This document shows positions 1 through 6,242 of a stretch of 6,439 bases of DNA, one piece after another (within the stretch, counting starts at the first letter, position 1; each line of letters starts with the position of its first letter). The DNA is taken from positions 1 through 6,439 of the forward strand of contig VBON01000100.1 in the NCBI GenBank assembly GCA_005877525.1, in the 5' to 3' direction. Position numbers and translations under genes: made by a program. The notes under the pieces were generated by a model, which worked only from the letters and a program-made list of their open reading frames with translations, ran no database searches and had not been told where the DNA came from. Source of the DNA: Nitrospirota bacterium. GTDB lineage: Bacteria > Nitrospirota > Nitrospiria > Nitrospirales > NS-4.

Positions 1-56
1 AGGGTCAACTCTTTTGCTTTTCAATAAGATAGTCCAGGTACGCCCGATAGCAGAAT

Positions 57-86
57 TTGTGCGCTGCTCTGTTTGTTTGCTAAAAT
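57..86 (+). promoter_or_regulatory. candidate sigma-70-type promoter upstream of the permease gene
   Basis: TTGTGC (57-62) and TAAAAT (81-86) are separated by 18 bases. They match the -35 consensus at 3 of 6 positions and the -10 consensus at 5 of 6. If used, transcription would start near 93 and give a leader of about 130 bases before the ATG at 225. The rest of 1-224 holds no convincing gene, terminator or recognisable riboswitch. Such matches arise often by chance, so this is only a candidate. Confidence 0.25.
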
Positions 87-224
87 ACAGTCGGTTCGGC
101 GCAGCCGCTGTTGGCTTTCACGACACGGCTTGCGCTAGACCAGCAACCGGGAAACGAGCCAGAATTCTCTACTACTGCCTGACCCGATCCACCTCTCCGA
201 CATCGGTGTGCTCGGGTGTTTGAT

Positions 225-365
225 ATGTGGAAACGCTGGATTCTCGGCCGCCCGCTGTCCACCGCCCAGGCCGGCCAGGAACGGCTGGCTAATCCAGTCG
301 CCCTAGCGATCTTCTCCTCGGATCCGCTTTCCTCGGTTGCCTACGCCACGGAAGAAATCCTGTGA
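225..365 (+). CDS. N-terminal fragment of a KimA-like potassium importer (broken gene, part 1)
   Basis: This 46-codon ORF opens with ATG at 225 and ends at TGA 363-365; it has no strong ribosome binding site. Its product begins MWKRWILGRPLS and continues through NPVALAIFSSDPLSSVAYATEEIL. That is the typical start of KimA (YdaO)-type APC/KUP-superfamily K+ importers, whose B. subtilis member has a closely similar SSDALSSVAYGTEQIL segment. From memory of the KimA structure, an Asp and a Tyr in this TM1 segment (here Asp33 and Tyr40) help bind K+. The fragment therefore carries residues that the long downstream ORF lacks. Alone it is far too short to be a transporter (family members are about 600 residues). 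GTG at 216 is an alternative in-frame start, but ATG at 225 fits the family N-terminus better. Confidence 0.7.
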   Translation: MWKRWILGRPLSTAQAGQERLANPVALAIFSSDPLSSVAYATEEIL

Positions 366-1978
366 TCGTCGGCTTGGTGGCCATTCTCACCGTCTCCTAC
401 CGCCAGACCATCTTCGCGTATCCCTCGGGCGGCGGCGCGTATATCGTGGCGAAGTCCAACTTGGGCGAACCTGCGGGACTTGTCGCGGCCGCAGCCCTGC
501 TCATTGATTATGTTCTCACCGTGGCCGTCAGTGTCGCAGCTGGCGTCGCGGCGATCACGTCAGCGTTCCCGGCCCTGCATGAGCACCGTGTGGCTTTGGG
601 GCTGGTCTCGATCGTCATCCTGACCTGGGGAAATCTGCGAGGTGTGCGTGAATCAGGAAGAATCTTTGCCGTGCCGACGTATCTCTTCGTTGGCACCCTG
701 GCGTTAGTGATCCTCATCGGCTTTGGGCGGACACTCTTTGGCCCGCCCGTGGAACACCAGGTTCCTCCTGTTCCGGCAGTGGAAGGACTCACGCTATTTT
801 TGCTGCTTCGCGCCTTCTCTTCCGGTTGCACCGCGTTGACAGGAATTGAAGCGATCTCGAACGGCGTGCCGGCTTTCCGGGACCCGGTGTCAAAAAATGC
901 CGCCACCACGATGACCTGGATGGCCATGATGCTGGGCGGTCTCTTTCTCGGCCTCACCATACTGGCATATGTCTACGGGCTTGTTCCCCGGGAACAAGAA
1001 ACCCTGATTTCTCAGATTGCGAGAATCTCGCTGGGGGGTGGAGTCCTTTACTATTTCATGCAGGCCGCGACCATGCTGATTTTAATCCTCGCCGCCAATA
1101 CAAGTTTCAACGGGTTTCCGCGGCTGGCGTCGCTGTTGGCCAAGGATAGTTTTCTCCCCCATCAGATGCGTGTTCAGGGCGACCGGCTGGCGTTTTCAAA
1201 CGGAATACTCATCCTCGGAGCCTGCGCGGCGCTCCTGCTCATCATCTTTCGCGGCGATACACATGCTTTGATCCCGCTATATGCCGTCGGCGTCTTCATC
1301 TCATTCACGCTTTCGCAGGCGGGAATGGTTTGGCATTGGCTGGATTTAAAATGTAAAGGATGGCGCAAGGGCCTGGCGATTAATCTTACCGGCGCGTTGG
1401 CAACGGGAGTCGCGACGGTGGTGCTTGCCATCACCAAATTTACGCACGGCGCCTGGGTCGTGATCGTGCTAATTCCCATCCTGATCCTGATGTTCCGGAA
1501 GATTCGATGGCACTACCGCATCGCCGACTGGCAATTGGCATTGGACATGTATGATCGGCCCAAAGAGCCGCCGCCGAATGTCATGGTGATGCCGATCAGC
1601 GGCGTGAACCGTGCCGTGGTCATGGCGTTGGATTATGCCTTCCAGTGCGGACATGACCTGCGCGCGGTGTACGTGGATTTGGATCCAAACGAGACGGTCA
1701 ACGTCAAAGGACAATGGGAAAAATGGGGGGCGAAAATCCCGCTGGTGATCCTGCCGTCTCCCTATCGATCTTTTCTGACGCCGTTGTTGAAATACATCGA
1801 GAGTGTCCGGCAGGATCATCCGGGCGGGTGGGTTACCGTGGTCCTGCCGGAGGTCATTCCCGCCAGGTTCTGGCAAAATCTCCTCCACAATCAACGAGCG
1901 CTTCTGATCAAGGCTGCCTTGCTCTTTAAATTTCGTGTGATTGTCATCGACGTGCCCTATCACCTGGGACCGTATTAA
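362..1978 (+). CDS. KimA-like APC/KUP-family potassium permease, main body (broken gene, part 2)
   Basis: This 538-codon ORF encodes most of a KimA/YdaO-type K+ importer of the inner membrane. Visible family signatures are SYRQTIFAYPSGGGAYIVA (residues 12-30), LLIDYVLTVAVSVAAG (46-61), FSSGCTALTGIEAISN (152-167), AANTSFNGFPRLA (244-256) and IPLYAVGVFISFTLSQ (304-319). About ten hydrophobic membrane segments end near residue 378. The tail (about 405-538) is a cytoplasmic alpha/beta domain of the kind that binds c-di-AMP in B. subtilis KimA; whether that applies here is inference. The ORF starts in the middle of TM2 at a GTG, so TM1 is absent and the GTG is unlikely to be the ancestral start. 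The first 46 residues lie upstream in a different frame, and about 19 family residues (end of TM1, first loop, start of TM2) are missing. The ORF could still be translated by coupling, because its GTG overlaps the upstream TGA (GTGA) and GGAAG lies 7 bases before it. A working transporter is doubtful. Generic annotation would be 'APC family permease'. Confidence 0.85.
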   Translation: MIVGLVAILTVSYRQTIFAYPSGGGAYIVAKSNLGEPAGLVAAAALLIDYVLTVAVSVAAGVAAITSAFPALHEHRVALGLVSIVILTWGNLRGVRESGRIFAVPTYLFVGTLALVILIGFGRTLFGPPVEHQVPPVPAVEGLTLFLLLRAFSSGCTALTGIEAISNGVPAFRDPVSKNAATTMTWMAMMLGGLFLGLTILAYVYGLVPREQETLISQIARISLGGGVLYYFMQAATMLILILAANTSFNGFPRLASLLAKDSFLPHQMRVQGDRLAFSNGILILGACAALLLIIFRGDTHALIPLYAVGVFISFTLSQAGMVWHWLDLKCKGWRKGLAINLTGALATGVATVVLAITKFTHGAWVVIVLIPILILMFRKIRWHYRIADWQLALDMYDRPKEPPPNVMVMPISGVNRAVVMALDYAFQCGHDLRAVYVDLDPNETVNVKGQWEKWGAKIPLVILPSPYRSFLTPLLKYIESVRQDHPGGWVTVVLPEVIPARFWQNLLHNQRALLIKAALLFKFRVIVIDVPYHLGPY

Positions 1979-2017
1979 CCCTCCGTTTCAGAGACATTCC
2001 CAAGGCCTCCACGCCCT

Positions 2018-2046
2018 TTCGCAGGCTTCTCGCCGCATGTTAGAGT
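2018..2046 (+). promoter_or_regulatory. candidate promoter for the exported TPR-like protein gene
   Basis: TTCGCA (2018-2023) and TAGAGT (2041-2046) are 17 bases apart, each matching the sigma-70 consensus at 4 of 6 positions. A TG dinucleotide one base upstream of the -10 box gives an extended -10. The 97-base gap after the permease gene has no clear terminator hairpin, so read-through from upstream is also possible. Confidence 0.25.
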
Positions 2047-2067
2047 AACTTCCGTCCAATGTTCATG

Positions 2068-2074
2068 AGGAGGT
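2068..2074 (+). promoter_or_regulatory. strong Shine-Dalgarno AGGAGGT that bears on start choice
   Basis: AGGAGG ends only 2 bases before the ATG at 2076. It is 5 bases before a GTG at 2079 and 8 bases before the ATG at 2082, all in one frame. Normal spacing favours 2082 (or 2079). If the upstream GAGG (2067-2070) is the pairing core, the ATG at 2076 is also acceptable at 5 bases. The choice changes the protein by at most two residues. Confidence 0.7.
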
Positions 2075-2075
2075 C

Positions 2076-3764
2076 ATGGTGATGCGGCGTCATGTTGCCT
2101 TTGTTTTAAAATTTGTCCTCTTTCTCATCGTTGCTGTCATCGGCGCAGTGCAGATAACCTTTCCCCAGCCGGGATACGCTGCCGGGCGCTCCACGAAGCC
2201 CGGGGTCGCGCTGTCTCCAGCCGCCTCCGCGGCCCTCCACTACGCCGAGGCGGTATCCTCCGGGGACCGCGCAGCTGTCGGCCGTCTCGACTTCGGATGC
2301 CTGTACCGGCTGGTCTCGGGTGGAAAGCCGGTCAGGACCTTGCCTCCGCCGGCGGACCCATACTATGTCAGCTGTTGGCTGCAACTGGCGAGCGCGCACG
2401 CGAAGGTGATCGAGCAGCAGGACGCCGGCGTCCACGCGATCTGGCCGGGAAAGGGGAGTCTGGTCTTCTTCAGTGCCGAGCTCACCGAGTATGCGCCTTC
2501 CTTCTTCGTGATGGATCAGATGGGCCTCTCTCCCCCAGGCACAGGGATACGCATGGAGTTGCTGAAGAGCAGGCCGCTTCCGGCCGCCTCGTTCCGGCTG
2601 GGTGAAAAGGCCGCGATGGTCGCCGCGCCGGCGACCATCGTGGAAATGAAGGTGGCCTATAAGGATCCTTTGACATCGCCCGTGACATTCGCGCCGGGCC
2701 TCCTCACGAAATTGACGAACGTTGTCAAGAGCCCAAAGCAGGCGCTGAAACAAGTGACGATCCGATGGGTGGTCCTATCCGGTCTGCGCAAGCTGGGATT
2801 TCCCGCGGATATTGCGGTCGTGAATCTGCCCGCCGGCCGGCCTGATGAGTCGGCCGTTCCGTTCGTCACAGAGACAGGCGGCTACGAGACGAACTCGGGC
2901 GTGTGGTGGGGGCCTGCGGATGCGTCCGGCCCGCTTGTCGCTGCGGTCGGCCGGGCTTCGCAGTTGCCCGAGCAGCAGGACCGAGTCGCTATGCTGAACC
3001 GAGTACTCATTATTGATCCGCTCCAGGCGGAAGCCCTCACCATTCTGTCTCGTGAGCTGTACCAGACGGTGTTAAGAATGGGCGCCACGGCGCATCAGGT
3101 CGCAATAGGCGATCCGGCGCTCGCCGCTCGCTTTAATGAACTCTACTGGAACGTCTATTCAGAGACAGTGCGTACCGATATCTCGCTCGGAATGGAGATG
3201 GGGGGACGCTTGGGCCTGGCGCAGCCGACCGCCGCGGACTATCTCTATCGGATGTTTCCGGTGATGGAAAGACTTGCGAAAGTCCGACCTGAAGATCTTG
3301 AAAACCGCCTACGGCTAGGAATGGCCTATCGGTGGAATAATGACCAGGAGACCGCGATTGCCACGCACGAGGTCTTGCTTAAGGATATCCGGCCTGAGTT
3401 GCCGGCTCTCAAAGCCAAGGTGCTGATTGAACTTGCCTGGTCTCGGATTGCAAAGGTGGCGTGGAACCGGAACTTCGACGATCCGAACATCATTCAGGCT
3501 TATAAGGAAGCAGAGGAAGCCCTGAATCTAACCACCAATCCGCTGGACAAATTTACGGCTGCTTATACGATGGCCTACAGCCTGGCGTTCACGCCGCATC
3601 GCGACAACAAAGCCATGGTTCAGCTTCTCACCGATGCCCATCACTGGTATATGCGACTGCCTGGTGCGTCGCAAGCCTCCTGGGTTTATCTCTTGGGGAA
3701 CGATACGCTGAAAGGCGTCGTCAACGCCGATCCGGCCTTCAAGCCGCTACTCGCGTTGTCGTAA
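2076..3764 (+). CDS. exported protein of unknown function with TPR-like C-terminal half
   Basis: I do not recognise a named family. The 562-residue product begins with two arginines and a hydrophobic core (residues 8-29), followed by FPQPGYAAG. This is a good Sec signal peptide with probable cleavage after YA or YAA (34-36), so the protein is likely periplasmic or envelope-associated. Residues about 45-290 form a globular region with Cys75 and Cys100, which could form a disulfide, and no catalytic motif that I recognise. Residues about 301-326 (VLIIDPLQAEALTIL) and 402-440 (RLRLGMAYRWNNDQETAI) look like tetratricopeptide helices. Further amphipathic helices follow to about 525, and the end (NADPAFKPLL) resembles the last turn of a TPR array. 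TPR domains usually scaffold protein-protein contacts, so a role in envelope assembly or as a partner-binding protein is inference. ATG at 2076 gives the longest form; the Shine-Dalgarno spacing suggests ATG at 2082. It follows the permease by 97 bases and converges on the phospholipase-D-like gene. Confidence 0.85.
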   Translation: MVMRRHVAFVLKFVLFLIVAVIGAVQITFPQPGYAAGRSTKPGVALSPAASAALHYAEAVSSGDRAAVGRLDFGCLYRLVSGGKPVRTLPPPADPYYVSCWLQLASAHAKVIEQQDAGVHAIWPGKGSLVFFSAELTEYAPSFFVMDQMGLSPPGTGIRMELLKSRPLPAASFRLGEKAAMVAAPATIVEMKVAYKDPLTSPVTFAPGLLTKLTNVVKSPKQALKQVTIRWVVLSGLRKLGFPADIAVVNLPAGRPDESAVPFVTETGGYETNSGVWWGPADASGPLVAAVGRASQLPEQQDRVAMLNRVLIIDPLQAEALTILSRELYQTVLRMGATAHQVAIGDPALAARFNELYWNVYSETVRTDISLGMEMGGRLGLAQPTAADYLYRMFPVMERLAKVRPEDLENRLRLGMAYRWNNDQETAIATHEVLLKDIRPELPALKAKVLIELAWSRIAKVAWNRNFDDPNIIQAYKEAEEALNLTTNPLDKFTAAYTMAYSLAFTPHRDNKAMVQLLTDAHHWYMRLPGASQASWVYLLGNDTLKGVVNADPAFKPLLALS

Positions 3765-3777
3765 GGATGAAAAACAG

Positions 3778-3823
3778 AAAAAGGGGACTGGCTCCATTTC
3801 CGAATGGTGCCTGTCCCCTTTTT
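3778..3823. repeat. REP-like palindromic hairpin, probable bidirectional terminator
   Basis: The arms AAAAAGGGGAC (3778-3788) and GTCCCCTTTTT (3813-3823) are exact inverted repeats. The inner arms (3789-3798 and 3803-3812) pair at 8 of 10 positions around a 4-base loop. That is about 19 paired positions of 21. The sequence type (GGGGAC, then a GGCnCC core) resembles dispersed REP-like elements linked in many genomes to REP-associated tyrosine transposases; no such transposase is in this window. The GC-rich stem with A and T flanks lies 13 bases after the stop of the TPR-like gene and also downstream of the opposing gene. It therefore has the form of a rho-independent terminator on both strands. 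Confidence 0.8.
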
Positions 3824-3828
3824 GTCTC

Positions 3829-3880
3829 AGGACAGGCTCAGGGCGAACGGTAGTTCTCGGTCATGCTGAGCTCGTCGAAG
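3829..3880. repeat. imperfect inverted repeat, second dispersed-repeat candidate
   Basis: GACAGGCTCAG (3831-3841) and CTGAGCTCGTC (3866-3876) are inverted repeats matching at 9 of 11 positions, with 24 bases between them. The flanking GGGCGAACGG and the GTCGAAGCA ending resemble an intergenic repeat type (CTGAGCnnGTCGAAG) that recurs in several bacterial genomes. It starts only a few bases after the terminator-like hairpin. Only one copy lies in this window, so the dispersed nature is recalled, not shown. Confidence 0.5.
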
Positions 3881-3912
3881 CACCACAGGACCAACCAGAC
3901 TCCCCTCATACC

Positions 3913-5007
3913 TCAACGCACGAAGAGCAACCGTTCCCGATTTTTCATGCTCTTCGGATTGTAATAGGCCCCCCACCACTTGTCTGTGTCTGTCTTGAGC
4001 GTTAATGGCGTCACGGTCGTGGCCTGACTAATGGCCGCGCGAAATGCGTAGTGATCAACGAGGCGGATCGCCTCGATCGCATAGGTGGTCACCACGGCGC
4101 GGTCGTAGATGGCGATGAGGTTGTCGCCATTTTGCTGCTCTCCCTCCTCGGCGAGATTCGAAGAGCCGGTGAAGAGCACGGGATCGGAATCGTTAAAGTC
4201 GATCACGACGAACTTGTGATGGACCTTGTGAGCGAGTCCTTCCTGATACTCCTGCGCAAACGGCGGAGGGACGAGCTTGCTGAGGGCCGAGGCCTTTATC
4301 AGTACGCCGGCCGGTTTGTCCGGTTTGTAGAGGACCACAGCGCCACTCTTATCCTCGCGTCCTTCATCGTCGGTGACACCGTACGAGAAGACCTCTGGGT
4401 CTGTATGAATCGTGCGAAGGGTTTTCAGGACGTCGCCTGAGCCCGTGAGTCCCATCATGGCGAATAGGACGGAGGTATCCGCGTTCTTCAATTCAGTCAG
4501 AAGCCGAGCCAGCGAGAAGGTGGGCTTTTTGTGTGGAGAGAACTCGAAGAACATGCGCGGCAAGCCATCCTCTTCGATCGGCCATTCCTTCTGGGCCAGG
4601 CTGGACGAAGTGAAAGCCGCCGTCTTGACATCGCCGGAGAATGCGGCATCAAACGCCTTGGCGTAGAGGCTCGCGACGCCGGCATCGTCAAAGATCAAAA
4701 TGTTGTTGGCGTTGACGTAGAGTCCGGTGACCGAGAAGTTCGTGGAGCCGGTGAGGATCTTCACCGGCGTACCGTTCTTCCGCTTGATGATGACCTTATT
4801 GTGTTGATACCGGCTGAAGTGGCCGCGTTTCACTCGCTCCGCTCCGGCGCTCTGTTGAAGTACGGCGAATGCGGTCGGTTCAAGATCTTTCGGCCCGGTG
4901 TGAAGCGACGCGTCGTCAAGGACAAGGCGAAGGCGCTTTCCCAAGCGGGCGAGCGTGGGCGAGCGTCCGGATAATATCTGGCTCGTCCAGGTCATAGGCG
5001 AAGACAT
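3913..5007 (-). CDS. phospholipase-D-like protein, C-terminal part with both PLD motifs (split gene, part 2)
   Basis: This 364-codon ORF carries both halves of a PLD-superfamily fold. The first motif is H69-N-K71 followed by GSTN at 87-90. The Asp expected at position 76 is an Arg, so this half is degenerate. The second motif is canonical: H263-H-K265-FVVI-D270, then GSSN at 281-284 and a downstream ENN-like stretch (QQNGDN). PLD enzymes (phospholipases, cardiolipin synthases, some nucleases) act on phosphodiester bonds using one His from each motif, and both His are present. The substrate cannot be told from sequence. Residues 1-20 are read out of frame from the ancestral protein; true homology begins at [20 protein letters not shown] at 5007 has no good ribosome site, so separate translation of this piece is uncertain. 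It was one gene with the ORF at 4916-5626 before a 10-bp duplication. Confidence 0.85.
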
Positions 5008-5626
5008 CGACGGTCACGCTCGAATCCATGCGGCACTCCTCAAGGAAGCCAAAGAGCGCCTCCCGTGCATGGGCGCCGAGCCACTTGTATTGTTTCTCGA
5101 ACGGTGCGGTCTCGTAGTCAATGGTCTTTAGCTTCGGGCGAATCGGCTTATTGTGGAAGAGATCGTGGTACGCCTGCGATGAGAGGTACCCGCGCGTAAA
5201 GGCCATCACAAGCTTTCCCTGCTCGAAGGGCCCGACATGCAGCGTGAACATCACCTTCTGATCTTCAGAGAGCTTCGTGCCGGTGGGGGTTGTGAAGCGC
5301 ATGACGCGGACCTCGTAGGAGTACTCGCCGACGGCGTCTGAAGGTGGGAAATCGACCCACCAAAACTTCTGGAAGGGTGCCTTGTTGGTCGGTGTCCAGC
5401 GAAGCTGCATGGCTGTGGTCTTGTGGGTATAGGCTGTGGTAAAGCTGAGGCGGTTGTTTAACCACTGCCAAGTGCCGCTCGGTCCCTTACGGCGCACGGC
5501 AAATCCTGCCAGATGCTCCACAAGGTGGTCCTCGAGATTGAAGGCAAGCAGCACACAGCGATCGCCGCTATAGGCTTTCACTGTGAACCCATCCGCAATG
5601 CTCACCGTGCTTAATATCTGAGACAC
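4916..5626 (-). CDS. phospholipase-D-like protein, N-terminal part (split gene, part 1)
   Basis: This ORF has 236 codons starting at GTG (5626-5624), with AGGAG 8 bases upstream. Residues about 10-135 are rich in beta-strand patterns ([41 protein letters not shown]) and look like an immunoglobulin- or fibronectin-like sandwich. Residues about 140-222 begin the first PLD half, with the strand [20 protein letters not shown] preceding the catalytic motif. No signal peptide is visible, so a cytoplasmic location or a non-Sec route is likely. The final 13 residues after TLA (residue 223) are frameshift product caused by the duplicated 10-mer. Removing one copy joins this ORF to the next and gives a 567-residue protein. 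As it stands it contains no catalytic PLD motif and is expected to be inactive. Confidence 0.8.
4947..4966. repeat. 10-bp tandem duplication that breaks the PLD-like gene
   Basis: GGGCGAGCGT occurs twice back to back (4947-4956 and 4957-4966). On the coding strand this is two copies of ACGCTCGCCC. Ten bases shift the frame. With one copy removed, the minus strand reads [19 protein letters not shown] without interruption, a sensible PLD-family segment. The duplication is therefore the direct cause of the split. Confidence 0.95.
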
Positions 5627-5634
5627 GATTTCAT

Positions 5635-5639
5635 CTCCT
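5635..5639 (-). promoter_or_regulatory. Shine-Dalgarno AGGAG setting the GTG start of the PLD-like gene
   Basis: On the minus strand AGGAG is followed by 8 bases and then GTG at 5626. An ATG at 5634-5632 lies closer but is in another frame and reaches a stop after 7 codons. This supports GTG as the true start. Confidence 0.7.
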
Positions 5640-5646
5640 GAATGAT

Positions 5647-5727
5647 TCAGCGGTTAATCTTGTACTGAAAGGCGTGGATCATGCGAATGGGAATTTCGAA
5701 CCCTTCGCGCTGCTCAGGTGACAGGAT
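5647..5727 (-). other. coding-looking tail without a start codon, possible gene remnant
   Basis: The first 83 bases of the 103-base gap between the CopD-like and PLD-like genes lie in one open frame. It reads ILSPEQREGFEIPIRMIHAF and then QYKINR before TGA (5649-5647). The composition and the G/C-rich third positions look like real protein. No ATG, GTG or TTG precedes it except far upstream inside the overlapping CopD-like gene (ATG at 5904). It could be the 3' end of a small gene that lost its start, or a chance open frame. I do not recognise a family. Confidence 0.25.
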
Positions 5728-5729
5728 AA

Positions 5730-6242
5730 CTAATGATGAAGATGTTTGAGGGTGGCCGCCATTAGCACGATGAAGATGCCGAACCAAAACGCCGGACGCA
5801 GGAACGGCACGCCTTCCGGGTCGGGTTCTTCTTCTCCGGCCTTGGTCTTCTCTCCAGGGTCCGGCGGAAAGATGATGTTGTACAGGAAAAGCGTCATGAG
5901 GCACATCACGAAAAACAGCTTGATCCCCAGGGCGATGATGTACGGATTGGTGAAGCCCTCGCCGTTATTGGTCTTCATTAACCGGTTGATGTACACAATA
6001 TTGATGCCGCCCGTGATCAGGATGATCAGCATGAGGCCGCCGACGATCTTTTGGTATCTCTGATAAATCGCATTGGCGAGCGACTTGAAGTACTCCGAAG
6101 GAACGGACTTGCGCAGCGCGGGGATGACCGCCATCATCAGAAAACCCAAGCTGCCGATCCAGAGGATCGCCGACATGAGGTGCAACCAATGGTTCACGAT
6201 CGGGATCCATTGATTGACGAACGCCGAGATGAAGAGGTCCAT
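5730..6242 (-). CDS. CopD-like four-helix integral membrane protein
   Basis: This 170-residue membrane protein has four hydrophobic segments, at about 12-41, 66-86, 100-125 and 148-165. A charged cytosolic or periplasmic loop lies at 127-143 (PPDPGEKTKAGEEEPDPEG). The first segment, NHWLHLMSAILWIGSLGFLM followed by PALRK, matches the pattern of CopD and related heme/copper-associated membrane proteins, with His18 and His21 near the start of the helix. The C-terminus is His-rich (HLHH). CopD-type proteins are linked to copper uptake or to membrane redox functions; the exact role here is unknown. ATG at 6242 lacks a Shine-Dalgarno, but it shares its A with the stop of the preceding gene (TGATG). 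This indicates translational coupling with the PCP_red-domain gene and a functional link. A generic 'CopD family protein' label would be reasonable. Confidence 0.85.
   Translation of the reverse strand: MDLFISAFVNQWIPIVNHWLHLMSAILWIGSLGFLMMAVIPALRKSVPSEYFKSLANAIYQRYQKIVGGLMLIILITGGINIVYINRLMKTNNGEGFTNPYIIALGIKLFFVMCLMTLFLYNIIFPPDPGEKTKAGEEEPDPEGVPFLRPAFWFGIFIVLMAATLKHLHH

Noticed and set aside
14..223. 69-codon open frame in the leader
   Set aside because: No ribosome site, no recognisable protein pattern and unusual composition. It appears to be a chance open frame.
1..224. Possible c-di-AMP (ydaO-type) riboswitch ahead of the KimA-like gene
   Set aside because: Such riboswitches control KimA genes in Firmicutes, but I could not find their conserved core or a credible fold here. 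Only short, weak hairpins are visible.
350..365. Programmed ribosomal frameshift joining the two permease pieces
   Set aside because: There is no slippery heptamer or downstream pseudoknot-like element. About 19 conserved residues are missing, which a frameshift alone does not explain.
1469..1963. 164-codon minus-strand ORF opposite the permease C-terminal domain
   Set aside because: It is rich in His, Arg and Gln without domain signs, and is antisense to conserved KimA-like sequence.
2106..2753. 215-codon minus-strand ORF opposite the exported-protein gene
   Set aside because: It is Arg- and Gly-rich with no family pattern, and lies antisense to a gene with a clear signal peptide and strong ribosome site. 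It is a shadow of GC-rich coding.
4051..4440. 129-codon plus-strand ORF opposite the PLD-like gene
   Set aside because: It lies antisense to the canonical HKD motif region and shows no family pattern or ribosome site.
4947..4966. Short tandem repeat as a start of a CRISPR or minisatellite array
   Set aside because: There are only two 10-base units inside a coding region and no spacers.
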